Shown piece after piece: positions 49,580 to 59,220 of a stretch of DNA of 64,000 nt (the stretch's first letter is position 1; the number at the start of each line of letters is the position of its first letter). The stretch is taken from assembly GCA_003241055.1 (NCBI GenBank), contig QFOD01000025.1, forward strand, positions 13,962-77,961, read 5' to 3'. This stretch comes from Roseateles depolymerans (GTDB lineage Bacteria > Pseudomonadota > Gammaproteobacteria > Burkholderiales > Burkholderiaceae_C). Under the pieces are notes generated by a model. It ran no database searches and had not been told where the DNA came from. It saw nothing but the letters and a program-made list of their open reading frames with translations. The position numbers were made by a program, and so were the translations under genes.

Positions 49580-50706
49580 CAGCGGTACCTCACCAGCCAG
49601 GTGAAGGCGGCGAGCGACAGGCCGAGGTAGAGCAGGCTGGGGGTGGCGGCAACCGCCCAGGGCGTCCAGTTCTTGAGCTGCCCCAGATGGCCGGCGACGT
49701 TGTTGAGCAGCACGAAGCTGATGCCCAGCATGATGCCGCCGAACACCTTGAGGCTGATGCCGCCCGAACGGCCGTGCAGGTAGGCGAAGGGCAGGGCCAG
49801 CGCCACCATCACGAAGCAGGCGAACGGGTAGAGGGCCTTGCGCCAGAACTGGATGCTGTGGGCCTGGGCAGACTGCTCCTGCTCAGACAGGTGGCGGGTG
49901 TATCGGTAGAGGTCCAGCGTGGACATGGAGGTCGCGGGCAGCACGGCGGCCGCGATCACGCCGGCGTGCAGCGAGCTCTGCCAGTCCAGCTGATCGAGCT
50001 TCTTCTCGCTGACGATCTCCTTGCCCACCGAGCGCGCATCGCCCGCCTGCCCCGGGTTCCACAGCGTGCGGCTGACCTGCTGCAGTCGCCAGCGTCCGTC
50101 GGCTTCCACCTGGGCGCGCTCGGCTTCGGTCCGGGAGATCAGGCCGCCGATGGCGTCGAATTCGAAGATGCTCACGTCGCGAAGGTCGCCGTGCGAACCC
50201 ACGCGGCCGACCCGTACCGAGAAGCTGTGGTCCCGACCGTCGACCTGGCGGTGGTCCTTCAGCCAGACGCCGCGGCGCGCCTGGCTGCCATCGTGCGTGA
50301 TGCGGGCGCGCATCTCGTCGCCGTGAAGTTCGAAGCGCGGAGCCACATAGTCGCCCACGACGAAGGTGATGGCGGCGAACACCGCCGCCAGCCCGCCGAG
50401 CAGGGCCAGCGCACGACCCGGCCCCAGGCCGCCGGTGCGCAGGATGGTGAACTCGCTGGACTGCGCCAGTCGTGCCAGCGCAAAGATGGCGCCGATCAGC
50501 ACGGTGATGGGGAAGAGCTCGTAGAAGTGGCCGGGCAGCTCCATCGCGGCCAGCAGGGCGGCCTGAGCGGCGCCGGCGCCGGCCCGGGTCATGCGGTCGA
50601 GTTCGTCGACGAAGTCGATGAAGAAGAACAGCGACAGGAAGGCCATGGCCACCAGCACCACGGCGCCGACGATGTCCTTGTAGAGCAGCCTGCGGACGGT
50701 CTTCAT
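49579..50706 (-). CDS. lptG: LptG, permease subunit of the LPS transporter
   Basis: 375 residues of the YjgP/YjgQ family: N-terminal helices (KDIVGAVVLVAMAFLSLFFF, FPITVLIGAIFALARLAQSS, EFTILRTGGLGPGRALALLG), a periplasmic jellyroll domain of about 150 residues, and three C-terminal helices (ALYPFACFVMVALALPFAYL and on). With LptF and LptB it extracts LPS from the inner membrane. Overlaps lptF by four bases. Confidence 0.93.
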   Translation of the reverse strand: MKTVRRLLYKDIVGAVVLVAMAFLSLFFFIDFVDELDRMTRAGAGAAQAALLAAMELPGHFYELFPITVLIGAIFALARLAQSSEFTILRTGGLGPGRALALLGGLAAVFAAITFVVGDYVAPRFELHGDEMRARITHDGSQARRGVWLKDHRQVDGRDHSFSVRVGRVGSHGDLRDVSIFEFDAIGGLISRTEAERAQVEADGRWRLQQVSRTLWNPGQAGDARSVGKEIVSEKKLDQLDWQSSLHAGVIAAAVLPATSMSTLDLYRYTRHLSEQEQSAQAHSIQFWRKALYPFACFVMVALALPFAYLHGRSGGISLKVFGGIMLGISFVLLNNVAGHLGQLKNWTPWAVAATPSLLYLGLSLAAFTWLVRYR

Positions 50707-51815
50707 GCCGTGGCTCCCGAGGCCTGCGCCGTCGTGCCGCGCCGGATGCCGAAGCGGTTGCCGTTGTCGCGCAGCCAGATCACGGCAAGGGCCGCGACGA
50801 AGGCAAGGCCGTGCACGATGAGCATGGCCTTGGGCAGGCTCATGCGGCCGTTGCCGACCCAGGACTGCGACAGATTGATCAGGTTGAAATACACCACGAA
50901 GGTCAGCAGGGCGAACATCAGGTTCCAGTTGCTCGCCCGGCGTGGGTTGGTGGCTGACAGGCCGATGCCCAGCAGCGCCATGTTGAGGCCGCCGAGGATC
51001 ATGCCGAAGCGCCAGGCCAGTTCGCCGTGCGTGCGGGCGTTGGGGGTGCGCAGCAGTTCCAGCGTGGCCATGGCCTTGGGGGGCAGCTGGCCGGCGTCCG
51101 ACAGCACCTGCGTATCGGTCAGCACCCGGTATTGCTCGAAGCGGGCCAGGCTTTTCTCGCCGTTGTCGTCGCGGGACTCGTTGCGCTGGCCATGATCGAG
51201 CACCAGGTAGCGGTCGTCGCCATCGGTCTCCAGGTGCCCCTTGGCCGAGGTGGTGATCGATTCGCGGCCGTGCTGCTGGGAGAGGATGAACACGTTGCGG
51301 CCGGTCGCGTCATCGTTGCCGCTGCGCTCGATGAAGAAGACCCGCGTCCCGTCACGGGAGGTCTGGAACTGGCCCGGCGCCACGCGGGAAAGATCGCTGC
51401 GCTTCTGGTAGCGATCGCGCAGCTCGGCGCTGTTCTGGTTGCTCCAGGGCCAGACGAGCAGCTCCAGCACGACCACGGCCAGCAGCACCGGCCAGGCCAT
51501 GCGCAGCACCGGGCGTATGAAGCGCGTCAGCGGCACGCCGCTGGCGAACCAGATCGTCATTTCAGACTCGCGGTAGAGACGCCCCAGCGTCACCACCACG
51601 GCCACGAACAGCGACAGGATGAGCATCGTGGCGAGATGCGCCAGCGTGGCGTAGCCCATCAGCAGCACGACATCCTGCGGGGCCACATTGCCGCCGGCCG
51701 CCTGGCCCAGCGTGCGGATCAGCGTGGACGTCAGCACGATGGTCAGGATGACCACGAGCGTGACGCCGAAGCTCTTGGCCAGCTCGGATCGAGTCGATGA
51801 ATCGAATAACATCAA
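50703..51815 (-). CDS. lptF: LptF, permease subunit of the LPS transporter
   Basis: 370 residues of the YjgP/YjgQ family beginning MMLFDSSTRSELAKSFGVTL. Membrane segments (VVILTIVLTSTLIRTLG and TMLILSLFVAVVVTLGRLYR), the coupling motif ESEMTIWFASGVPLTRFIRP, a periplasmic domain and C-terminal helices are as expected. It is the first gene of the minus-strand operon. The start is only 27 bases from the divergent pepA start, so promoters must overlap the coding ends. Confidence 0.93.
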   Translation of the reverse strand: MMLFDSSTRSELAKSFGVTLVVILTIVLTSTLIRTLGQAAGGNVAPQDVVLLMGYATLAHLATMLILSLFVAVVVTLGRLYRESEMTIWFASGVPLTRFIRPVLRMAWPVLLAVVVLELLVWPWSNQNSAELRDRYQKRSDLSRVAPGQFQTSRDGTRVFFIERSGNDDATGRNVFILSQQHGRESITTSAKGHLETDGDDRYLVLDHGQRNESRDDNGEKSLARFEQYRVLTDTQVLSDAGQLPPKAMATLELLRTPNARTHGELAWRFGMILGGLNMALLGIGLSATNPRRASNWNLMFALLTFVVYFNLINLSQSWVGNGRMSLPKAMLIVHGLAFVAALAVIWLRDNGNRFGIRRGTTAQASGATA

Positions 51816-51842
51816 AAGTACTTTTACCTACTTCTAGTCATT

Positions 51843-53306
51843 ATGGACTTCAAGATTCAAGCCGCGGAGCTGGACGGCCTCGCTGCCGTGTCGGCGGATG
51901 CTCTGATCGTGGTGCTGGCGGGTGATTCGCTGCCCGAGGGCCTGGATGCCGCCGTCGTCAAGCAGGTTCAGGCTGCCGTCAAGCTGGGCGACTTCGCGCT
52001 GAAGGCTGGCCAGACGCTGACCCTGCTGCAGCCTGAAGGCTTGAAGGCCCAGCGCCTGGTGCTGGCCGCGTCCGGCCGCGCCACGCTGGCGGCGGGCAAG
52101 GGCGCCCTCGCGGCGGCGCTGGGGCAGTTGAAGTCGCGCGGCGTGGTCGGTGCGGCCGTGGCCTTCGTCGGCTTTGCGGCGGAACTGGTCGAGTCGCTCG
52201 CCGAGCAGGCTGCACTGGCCGGTGCCGAGGCGACCTATCTGTACCGCCACACCAAGCCCAGCGCGCCCGCGGCGCCGAAGCTGGCCAAGTTGGCGCTGCT
52301 GGCCACGAAGGCCGACGCCAAGGCAGCTCGCGCCGGCCTGACGCGGGGGCAGGCGATCGCCGCTGGTATCGAACTGGCTCGTGAATGCGCCAACCGGCCG
52401 GGCAACCATGCCACGCCGACCTATCTGGGTCAGGTCGTGCAGGCCCTGGGCAAGAGCCACGGCCTGAAGGTCGAGGTGATGGACAAGAAGGCCGTCGAGA
52501 AGCTGGGCATGGGCAGCTTCCTGTCGGTGGCTCAAGGCTCGGACGAGCCGCTGCGCTTCATCGTGGCCCACTACCAGGGGGCGGCCAAGACCCAGGCGCC
52601 GGTGGTGCTGGTGGGCAAGGGCATCACTTTCGACTCGGGTGGCATCTCGCTGAAGCCGGGCGCCGGCATGGACGAGATGAAGTTCGACATGGGCGGCGCG
52701 GCCAGCGTGATCGGCACGCTGCGCGCGGTGGCCGAGCTCAAGCCCAAGATCAATCTGGTGGCCATCATCGCGGCCTGCGAGAACATGCCCAGCGGCCGCG
52801 CGGTCAAGCCGGGTGACGTGGTGACCTCGATGTCCGGCCAGACCATCGAGATCCTGAACACGGATGCCGAAGGCCGCCTGATCCTGTGCGACGCGCTGAC
52901 CTATGCGGAGCGCTTCAAGCCGGCGGTGGTGGTGGACGTGGCCACGCTGACCGGCGCCTGCGTCATCGCGCTGGGTGGCGTGCGCAGCGGCATGTACGCC
53001 AGCGACGACGAACTGGCTGCCTCGCTGACGGCGGCTGGCGAAGCCGCGCTGGACCTGTGCTGGCGCATGCCGCTGGACGACGACTACGAAGACGGGCTGA
53101 AGAGCAACTTTGCGGATGTGGCGAACGTCGCGGGGCGCGAGGGTGGCTCGATCACCGCGGCCAAGTTCCTGCAGCGCTTCGCCGGCAAGTACCGTTGGGG
53201 CCATCTGGATATCGCCGGTACGGCCTGGAAGGGCGGCGGCGCCAAGGGGTCGACCGGTCGTCCGGTGGGTCTGCTGACGCACTTCGTGTTGGGCCAGGCC
53301 CGCTGA
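51843..53306 (+). CDS. pepA: Leucyl aminopeptidase (M17)
   Basis: 487 residues. The C-terminal catalytic domain carries VLVGKGITFDSGGISLKPGA and the signature LNTDAEGRLILCDALTYAER, with the metal ligands and the catalytic Lys/Arg. The N-terminal domain is the usual alpha/beta cap. PepA is a hexameric two-metal aminopeptidase that in E. coli also helps XerCD recombination. The divergent lptF and the following holC give the order commonly seen in beta- and gammaproteobacteria. Confidence 0.95.
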   Translation: MDFKIQAAELDGLAAVSADALIVVLAGDSLPEGLDAAVVKQVQAAVKLGDFALKAGQTLTLLQPEGLKAQRLVLAASGRATLAAGKGALAAALGQLKSRGVVGAAVAFVGFAAELVESLAEQAALAGAEATYLYRHTKPSAPAAPKLAKLALLATKADAKAARAGLTRGQAIAAGIELARECANRPGNHATPTYLGQVVQALGKSHGLKVEVMDKKAVEKLGMGSFLSVAQGSDEPLRFIVAHYQGAAKTQAPVVLVGKGITFDSGGISLKPGAGMDEMKFDMGGAASVIGTLRAVAELKPKINLVAIIAACENMPSGRAVKPGDVVTSMSGQTIEILNTDAEGRLILCDALTYAERFKPAVVVDVATLTGACVIALGGVRSGMYASDDELAASLTAAGEAALDLCWRMPLDDDYEDGLKSNFADVANVAGREGGSITAAKFLQRFAGKYRWGHLDIAGTAWKGGGAKGSTGRPVGLLTHFVLGQAR

Positions 53307-53310
53307 GCGC

Positions 53311-53733
53311 GTGAGTTGCCAGGTCAGCTTCTACAGCGACGCCGCCGACCCGCTGCTGTACGCCTGCCGCCTGGCGCGGCGGGCGCTAGCCTCGGGCCGG
53401 CCGGTGGCGGCCTGCGTGCCGGATGCCGACCTGGCCCAGCGCTTTGATCGCTTGTTGTGGAGCTTCGAGCCCACTGAGTTTCTGGCTCACAGGCGCTGGC
53501 AGCCCGGACAGGTTTGCGTGCCGGGCGAGTTGCTGATCGTTGACGACGCCTCTCAGCTGCCGCATCGGGCGCTGTTGCTGAACCTCGGCGACGAGGTGCC
53601 GGCGGATGCGCTGGCGTTCGAGCGGGTGCTGGAGATCATCGGGCGCGATGAGGCGCAGGTGCGAGCCGGCCGTGTGCGCTACCGCGTCTATCAGCGCGAG
53701 GGGGCCAGGCTGGATCACTTTTCGGCCGCTTGA
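53311..53733 (+). CDS. holC: DNA polymerase III subunit chi
   Basis: 140 residues from a GTG start four bases after the pepA stop. The sequence SCQVSFYSDAADPLLYACRL, LLWSFEPTEFLAHR and GELLIVDDASQLPHRALLLN, LGDEVPADALAFERVLEIIG matches HolC, which binds single-stranded DNA-binding protein and the psi/clamp-loader complex. The position after pepA is the conserved one. Confidence 0.92.
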   Translation: MSCQVSFYSDAADPLLYACRLARRALASGRPVAACVPDADLAQRFDRLLWSFEPTEFLAHRRWQPGQVCVPGELLIVDDASQLPHRALLLNLGDEVPADALAFERVLEIIGRDEAQVRAGRVRYRVYQREGARLDHFSAA

Positions 53734-53862
53734 TTCGGTCGCTTGATCGGGCCGCGCGTCCACGCTTTCCCCGATGAGCCGCCCCAGGGCGTTCGGGTAT
53801 GTTCACCGGGTGAATAGATTCGGGGCCCCCTCGCCCCGATGTCTCTAACCCGGAGTTGATCA

Positions 53863-55005
53863 ATGCAAGTCAAAGTGAATCTGGTGGTGGGTGCGGTCGC
53901 GGCGCTGTTGAGCGGCGCGGCGCTGTCGCAGGAACTGGTGGTGAAGATCGGCCATGTAGCGCCGACCAGCGGTCAGACGGCTCACCTGGGCAAGGACAAC
54001 GAGTTGGGGGCTCGCCTTGCGATCGAAGAACTGAACGCCAAAGGCGTCACCATCGGCGGGAAGAAGGCCAAGTTTGAATTGCTGGCGGAAGATGACGCCA
54101 GCGATCCCAAGCAGGGCACGGCTGCGGCGCAGAAGCTGGTGGATGCCAAGGTGAATGGCGTCGTCGGTCACCTGAATTCAGGCACGTCGATCCCGGCGTC
54201 CAAAATCTACAGCGATGCAGGGGTTCCTCAGATTTCGCCCTCGGCGACCGCCGTCGAATTTACGAGCCGTGGACTGAAGAACACGTTCCGGGTCGTCGCC
54301 AACGACGGGCAGCTCGGCGGCACACTGGGGCGCTACGCGGTCACTGAGTTGAAGGGCAAGGCCATTGCGGTCATCGATGACCGAACGGCGTATGGCCAGG
54401 GCGTTGCCCGCGAGTTCGAGAAGGGTGTCAAGGCCAAGGGCGGCAAGGTGGTGGGCCATGAGTTCACGACCGACAAGGCCACGGATTTCACGGCCATCCT
54501 GACCAGCTTCAAGGCCAAGAAGCCGGACATCGTGTTTTTTGGCGGCATGGATGCGGTGGCAGGCCCGATGTTGCGGCAGATGAAGCAGTTGGGCATCAAT
54601 GCCAAGTTCATGGGCGGCGATGGCATCTGTACCAGTGCGCTGCCCAAGCTGACTGCGGGCACGATGGCTGATGGCCAGGTGATCTGCGCTGAGGCCGGTG
54701 GCGTCGAGGGCGAGGCGAAGAAGTCGATGGATGACTTCCGGGCCAAGTTCAAGACCAAGTTCAACGTGGATGTGCAGATCTACGCGCCGTATGTATACGA
54801 CGCCGTCAACGTGATGGTGGCGGCCATGGAGAAGGCAGGTTCTGCTGACCCGGCCAAATATCTGCCAGTGCTGGCCAAGACGGCGGGCTACAAGGGTGTG
54901 ACGGGGACGATCACCTTTGATGAGAAGGGTGACATCAAGAATGGCGCGTTGACGCTCTACACCTATAAGGCGGGCGCCCGCGAGCAGATCGCAGTGGTTC
55001 GCTGA
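53863..55005 (+). CDS. livK: Branched-chain amino acid ABC transporter substrate-binding protein
   Basis: 380 residues with a signal peptide ending near GAALSQ. Leu/Ile/Val-binding protein fold: VVKIGHVAPTSGQTAHLGKD, NELGARLAIEELNAKG, GVVGHLNSGTSIPASKIYSD, and FTAILTSFKAKKPDIVFFGG. The periplasmic protein delivers amino acids or related compounds to a LivHMGF permease, which is not encoded next to it here. A terminator follows, so it is monocistronic. Confidence 0.9.
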   Translation: MQVKVNLVVGAVAALLSGAALSQELVVKIGHVAPTSGQTAHLGKDNELGARLAIEELNAKGVTIGGKKAKFELLAEDDASDPKQGTAAAQKLVDAKVNGVVGHLNSGTSIPASKIYSDAGVPQISPSATAVEFTSRGLKNTFRVVANDGQLGGTLGRYAVTELKGKAIAVIDDRTAYGQGVAREFEKGVKAKGGKVVGHEFTTDKATDFTAILTSFKAKKPDIVFFGGMDAVAGPMLRQMKQLGINAKFMGGDGICTSALPKLTAGTMADGQVICAEAGGVEGEAKKSMDDFRAKFKTKFNVDVQIYAPYVYDAVNVMVAAMEKAGSADPAKYLPVLAKTAGYKGVTGTITFDEKGDIKNGALTLYTYKAGAREQIAVVR

Positions 55006-55024
55006 CCTTTCCGGCTCCTGAGCA

Positions 55025-55053
55025 GGCCCGCCCACCGGCGGGCCTTTGCTTTT
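55025..55053 (+). terminator. Intrinsic terminator of the livK-like gene
   Basis: A perfect stem GGCCCGCC/GGCGGGCC with loop CACC is followed by TTTGCTTTT, 20 bases after the stop codon. Confidence 0.9.
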
Positions 55054-55609
55054 CTGCGGCGCTGCGTGGCGTCGAGGCAGGCATGAATTGACGTCTCGCC
55101 GTACTCTTATCAGTTGACCCGTAAACCTCCAGCGCATACCCCTGCATGAGGGGTGCGTGCATTATTCACGTCCCGCGAATTTGCCGTTTTTCTGCGGAAT
55201 CGATACTCGAGTCGGAGGATGTGCTTTTCGCACGCAAACGTGGCTGTCATCGACGCTGCCCGGTCTTGCAATACACCGGCGTCGTGTCTACTGGGGCCGG
55301 TTGCGCAAGAGGCGCGTTTTGCGGGCTCCCGTGCAGCGTGCCAATGTCACCGATTCAAGGCGGTTTGCCCCTGCAAACGGGGGGCTTTCAACCCTAGGGC
55401 CGGAAGGCATGATGCTGTCGTCAGGGTTGTCCTGGGTGTGGCTCTGTAGCGGACATCCTGGCTGCCAGGGAAGGCAACAAAACAGCTAATGAACCGTCAT
55501 TGATGACATTTTTTTGACGGTGCATAAATCAATCATCAAAACTATTGCATCCGATTGGTTTCTCGATACTTCGATATGTGGTGTTGAGGTGTTTTGATCG
55601 AGGCGGCAA
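55054..55609. other. Long intergenic region upstream of the exopolysaccharide genes
   Basis: About 555 bases without a supportable gene; short plus-strand frames here have no ribosome binding site or protein-like composition. The last 110 bases (55500-55609) are AT-rich (including ATTTTTTTGACGG, then CATAAATCAATCATCAAAAC) and probably contain the promoter and leader of the 55610 gene. I found no convincing sigma-54 -24/-12 site, although the downstream PrsR is a sigma-54 activator. Confidence 0.5.
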
Positions 55610-56992
55610 ATGATTCGGATATTCAATCACTATCTTCATCGGCAAACCCTGCTCCAGGTGTTTTTTGATCTCGGGCTGATCGTGTTCGCCGTGATCGCGG
55701 TGGTGCTCAGCCAGGGCGAGTCTGCACAGACGGTGCTGCCTTTCGCCGCCTCTCACGGACTGTCGCTCGCGGGCTGCATGTTCGTGATCAATTCGGCGAC
55801 GGGCTTTTATCAACACGTTCACAACCGCTCGCTGACCGAGTCGTGTGCACGGGCGTTGTTCGGGCTGCTGTTCGGTCTGCCACTCGCCTATGTGATTTTC
55901 AGTCTCGTACCGTCGAACACGTCGCATCGAGACATGCTTACGTTGGTCGCGATGGCGGCAGTGGCTGCGGTGATGATCCATCGGGTCTACGCCTCGCACT
56001 CGACGACGCAATCGCGCCTGCGCAGTCGCATTCTCATCTTCGGTACCGGCGCTGCGGCGCGGGAGGTAGGTGCTACGTTGCAGGCTTCCGATCCGCATGC
56101 GCAGATCGTTGGCTATTACGCCGGGCCGAACGAGCACGAGCCGGTGGTGTCGACCGCCGAGATCATTCCTGGCGGTGCCAGCCTTACCGAGGCAGCGCTT
56201 GAGCATCGCGTGGATGAGATCGTCGTAGCCTTGGCCGAGCGACGAGGTGGCAGCATGCCGTTGCGGCAACTGCTGGATTGCAAGCTCTCCGGGGTTCGCG
56301 TCGTCGACATCGCGACGCACTTTGAGAAGACCCTGGCCCAGATCAAGATCAGCCATGTGAATGCCGGGTGGCTGGTGTTTGGCGACGGCTTCGCTCAGGG
56401 CATGGCGCGGGTTGCCATCAAGCGCGTCAGCGACATCATCTTTGCCACCTTGATCCTGGCCATCTCCTGGCCATTGATGCTGCTCACGGCCATTGCGATT
56501 CGGTTGGAGTCTCGCGGCCCCATCCTGTACAGGCAGGAGCGCGTGGGTTTGAACGGCATGCCGTTTGATGTGATCAAGTTCCGAAGCATGCGCGCGGATG
56601 CGGAGAAGGACGGCAAGCCTCGCTGGGCGACAAAGAATGATGACCGCGTCACCCGGGTGGGGCGGTTTATCCGCAAGGTTCGTATTGACGAACTGCCCCA
56701 GCTGTTCAATGTGCTGCGGGGAGAGATGAGCATGGTCGGCCCCCGGCCAGAGCGGCAGTTCTTCGTGGATGAACTGGTCAGCAAGATTCCCTACTACGCG
56801 GTTCGGCACAGCGTGAAGCCCGGCGTGACTGGCTGGGCGCAGGTGCGTTACGAGTACGGCTCTACGGTGGAGGACTCAATCGAGAAGCTGCAGTACGACC
56901 TTTACTACGTCAAGAACCACACGCTGTTCCTGGATCTCCTGATCATGCTGGAGACAGTTGCGGTGGTTCTCACCGGCAAAGGGGCGCGCTGA
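55610..56992 (+). CDS. epsB: Priming sugar transferase of the XrtA/PEP-CTERM system (EpsB-type)
   Basis: 460 residues. Four N-terminal membrane segments (from LIVFAVIAVVLSQGES on) and a Rossmann-like CoA-binding_3 region (LIFGTGAAAREVGATLQASD) precede a fifth helix (IIFATLILAISWPLMLLTAI). The bacterial sugar transferase domain follows: GPILYRQERVGLNGMPFDVI, KFRSMRADAEKDGK, RVTRVGRFIRKVRIDELPQL, MSMVGPRPERQFF. It transfers a sugar phosphate to undecaprenyl phosphate to start exopolysaccharide repeat synthesis. The following prsK-prsR-prsT genes identify it as the exosortase-A-linked family. Confidence 0.9.
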   Translation: MIRIFNHYLHRQTLLQVFFDLGLIVFAVIAVVLSQGESAQTVLPFAASHGLSLAGCMFVINSATGFYQHVHNRSLTESCARALFGLLFGLPLAYVIFSLVPSNTSHRDMLTLVAMAAVAAVMIHRVYASHSTTQSRLRSRILIFGTGAAAREVGATLQASDPHAQIVGYYAGPNEHEPVVSTAEIIPGGASLTEAALEHRVDEIVVALAERRGGSMPLRQLLDCKLSGVRVVDIATHFEKTLAQIKISHVNAGWLVFGDGFAQGMARVAIKRVSDIIFATLILAISWPLMLLTAIAIRLESRGPILYRQERVGLNGMPFDVIKFRSMRADAEKDGKPRWATKNDDRVTRVGRFIRKVRIDELPQLFNVLRGEMSMVGPRPERQFFVDELVSKIPYYAVRHSVKPGVTGWAQVRYEYGSTVEDSIEKLQYDLYYVKNHTLFLDLLIMLETVAVVLTGKGAR

Positions 56993-57021
56993 GTTTGTTG
57001 ACTTAGGGGGCAGGGGCGTTT

Positions 57022-57041
57022 CATAGGCGTATGCGCCTATG
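57022..57041. promoter_or_regulatory. Hairpin between epsB-like gene and prsK
   Basis: Perfect 8-base arms CATAGGCG and CGCCTATG with loop TATG, followed by GCGACCTTT. The T-run is weak, so this may be an attenuator or operator rather than a full terminator. It separates the sugar transferase from the prsKRT operon. Confidence 0.5.
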
Positions 57042-57117
57042 GCGACCTTTGTGCGAAGTGCTCGAATAGAGCCGTGTTTCTCATACTTGGGATCAGCCGC
57101 GGCCTATTTGCCGTGGC

Positions 57118-59220
57118 TTGTTGCACTTGATTTCTCCTAGCGGCCTCGGTGACCTGATCTGCTTCGTGGCCTATGGGCTGCTCGGCGCACACTTCCTTGT
57201 TCGGCTTAGGCGGCGGCAGTTGCCGCTGACTGGCTTGGCCCTGGTCTTCCTGTTTGCCGTGACGGCAACGGCTGCCTGGTCGGCGATCAGCCTGGACGAT
57301 CGAGGGCGTCATTGGTCCGACAGTCAGCCGACATGGTGGCTACCTAGTCTTGACCTGCTGCAGGGTGGGCTTTGGCTGATCTTCACGGTGATGCTGCTAG
57401 GCCCTTCAGGCCGTTCTGGCGTGCTGCGATGGGCCGTTCCGTTGGTCGGGCTGCTGCTGGTCATGCGCGCTGTGTTCGTTGCTGCAGCCGAAATGTGGCC
57501 GACGATGGATGCAGCGCGCATGTTCAGCCTGGTGACTCTTCTGCAGTCTGCACTTGGGCTGGTCCTGGTGGAGCAGGTGCTTCGCAATGCGCAGGCCGAT
57601 ATTCGCTGGAATGTCAAACCTGCGAGTCTTGGCCTGGGGGCAATCTTCCTTTTCGATCTGGTGGTCGCTTCTCAGGCAGCACTTTTCCAGCGTTTCGACC
57701 AAGATTCCCTCAGCGTCCGATCGCTGGTCCATGCAGTGGCCGCGCCGCTGCTTTTTCTCTCTTCGCGCCGGCATGCGGACTGGCTCGGCAAGGTGCATGT
57801 CTCGCGAGCAGCAGTGTTCCATTCGGCCACGCTGCTGCTCGTTGGGGGCTACCTGCTTTTTGTGGCGGCCATTGGTTATTACGTCCGGTACACCGGCGGC
57901 CAATGGGGCAGGGCGTTGGCTGTCGCGCTGGTCTTTGTGGCTTTGCTGCTGTTGGCCTTCGTTCTCGGCTCGGGAGCGGTGCGCTCGCGGTTGCGTGTGT
58001 ACATCAGCAAGAACTTCTTCAGCTACCGGTATGACTACCGCGAAGAATGGTTGAGGTTCACGGCCTTGCTGGCAAGCAATTCAGATCCGCGGGACATGCC
58101 GGTGACGGTGATTCGTGCGTTGGCCAATCTGGTCGAGAGCCCCAGCGGCATGCTCTGGCTGCAGCGCGGCCTCGGGGGACAGTTTGCCCATGTGGCGGCA
58201 TGGAACATGCCTGTGCAAATGTGCGAAGAGGATCGCCAGGGCTCGCTGGCCCAGTTCTGGATGCGCCAGGGCTGGGTCATTGACATTGACGAATGGCGGG
58301 GTGATCCAGGCAGTTATCCCGACTTGACGCTGCCGGACTGGGTGCTTGCAGCCCCCCAGTGCTGGCTGCTCCTGCCATTGCAGACGGGCGGCGAGTTTGT
58401 CGGCTTCGTCGTGTTGGGGCGCCCGCGCGCCGCAGTCGAACTCAATTGGGAGGTTCGCGACCTGTTGCGCACCGCTGCGAGCCAGGCGGCTAGCTACCTC
58501 AATCAGGTGCAGGCGACCGAGGCCTTGCTGGAGGCGCGCAAATTCGACGCATTCAACCGCATGTCGGCGTTCGTTGTTCATGACCTAAAAAACATCGTCA
58601 CGCAGCTTTCGCTCATGATGAAGAACGCCAAGCGGCTCCGTGATAACCCGGAGTTCCAGCAGGACATGCTGGATACCGTTGAGAACTCACTCGAGAAGAT
58701 GCGTCAGTTGATGCTCCAACTCCGCGAGGGCGACAAGCCGCATGGTGTTGTCAGCGGTGTTGACCTGGAGGCCATTGCCAGACGCCTGGCTGCTGCTGCT
58801 GCAAGCAAAGGCCGTGTGCTGGAGTTGGTGCTGGATGCCAGTGTGAGTACGCGAGGTCATCCGGAGCGGGTCGAGCGTGTGTTGGGTCATATCGTGCAAA
58901 ACGCGATGGATGCGACCCCTGCAGACGGCTTTGTCCGGCTCAGACTTGATTCTGAGGGCAGTCAGGCCCGCGTTCGCGTGGAGGACAGTGGCTGCGGAAT
59001 GAGCGAGGATTTCATTCAGCATCGGCTCTTCAAGCCCTTCCAGACAACCAAGTCCAATGGCATGGGCATCGGTGCCCATGAGAGCTATCAATACGTCCAA
59101 GAACTCGGGGGCAAGATCACTGTGCAAAGTGAGTTGAACAAAGGGACCGCCGTCACTGTATTGCTGCCGTTGTTCCATGCGAACGCGGACGCGTCGCTGG
59201 TCATGCAGGGCAATCAATGA
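57118..59220 (+). CDS. prsK: PrsK, histidine kinase of the XrtA/PEP-CTERM system
   Basis: About 700 residues from a TTG start (57118, or the next TTG at 57121); no ATG lies near. The N-terminal half has 8 or more membrane helices. A GAF-like region follows (SNSDPRDMPVTVIRALANLV, QCWLLLPLQTGGEFVGFVVL). The kinase core has an H-box FVVHDLKNIVTQLSLMMKN, N-box HIVQNAMDATPADG, and ATP motifs VEDSGCGMSED and SNGMGIGAHES. HDLKN instead of HExxxP is typical of PrsK/NtrB-like kinases. It phosphorylates PrsR. The stop overlaps the prsR start by four bases. Confidence 0.92.
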   Translation: MLHLISPSGLGDLICFVAYGLLGAHFLVRLRRRQLPLTGLALVFLFAVTATAAWSAISLDDRGRHWSDSQPTWWLPSLDLLQGGLWLIFTVMLLGPSGRSGVLRWAVPLVGLLLVMRAVFVAAAEMWPTMDAARMFSLVTLLQSALGLVLVEQVLRNAQADIRWNVKPASLGLGAIFLFDLVVASQAALFQRFDQDSLSVRSLVHAVAAPLLFLSSRRHADWLGKVHVSRAAVFHSATLLLVGGYLLFVAAIGYYVRYTGGQWGRALAVALVFVALLLLAFVLGSGAVRSRLRVYISKNFFSYRYDYREEWLRFTALLASNSDPRDMPVTVIRALANLVESPSGMLWLQRGLGGQFAHVAAWNMPVQMCEEDRQGSLAQFWMRQGWVIDIDEWRGDPGSYPDLTLPDWVLAAPQCWLLLPLQTGGEFVGFVVLGRPRAAVELNWEVRDLLRTAASQAASYLNQVQATEALLEARKFDAFNRMSAFVVHDLKNIVTQLSLMMKNAKRLRDNPEFQQDMLDTVENSLEKMRQLMLQLREGDKPHGVVSGVDLEAIARRLAAAAASKGRVLELVLDASVSTRGHPERVERVLGHIVQNAMDATPADGFVRLRLDSEGSQARVRVEDSGCGMSEDFIQHRLFKPFQTTKSNGMGIGAHESYQYVQELGGKITVQSELNKGTAVTVLLPLFHANADASLVMQGNQ

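Noticed and set aside
55146..55489. Three overlapping short plus-strand frames in the region before the EPS genes
   Set aside because: They lie in three different frames with no ribosome binding site and no protein-like pattern.
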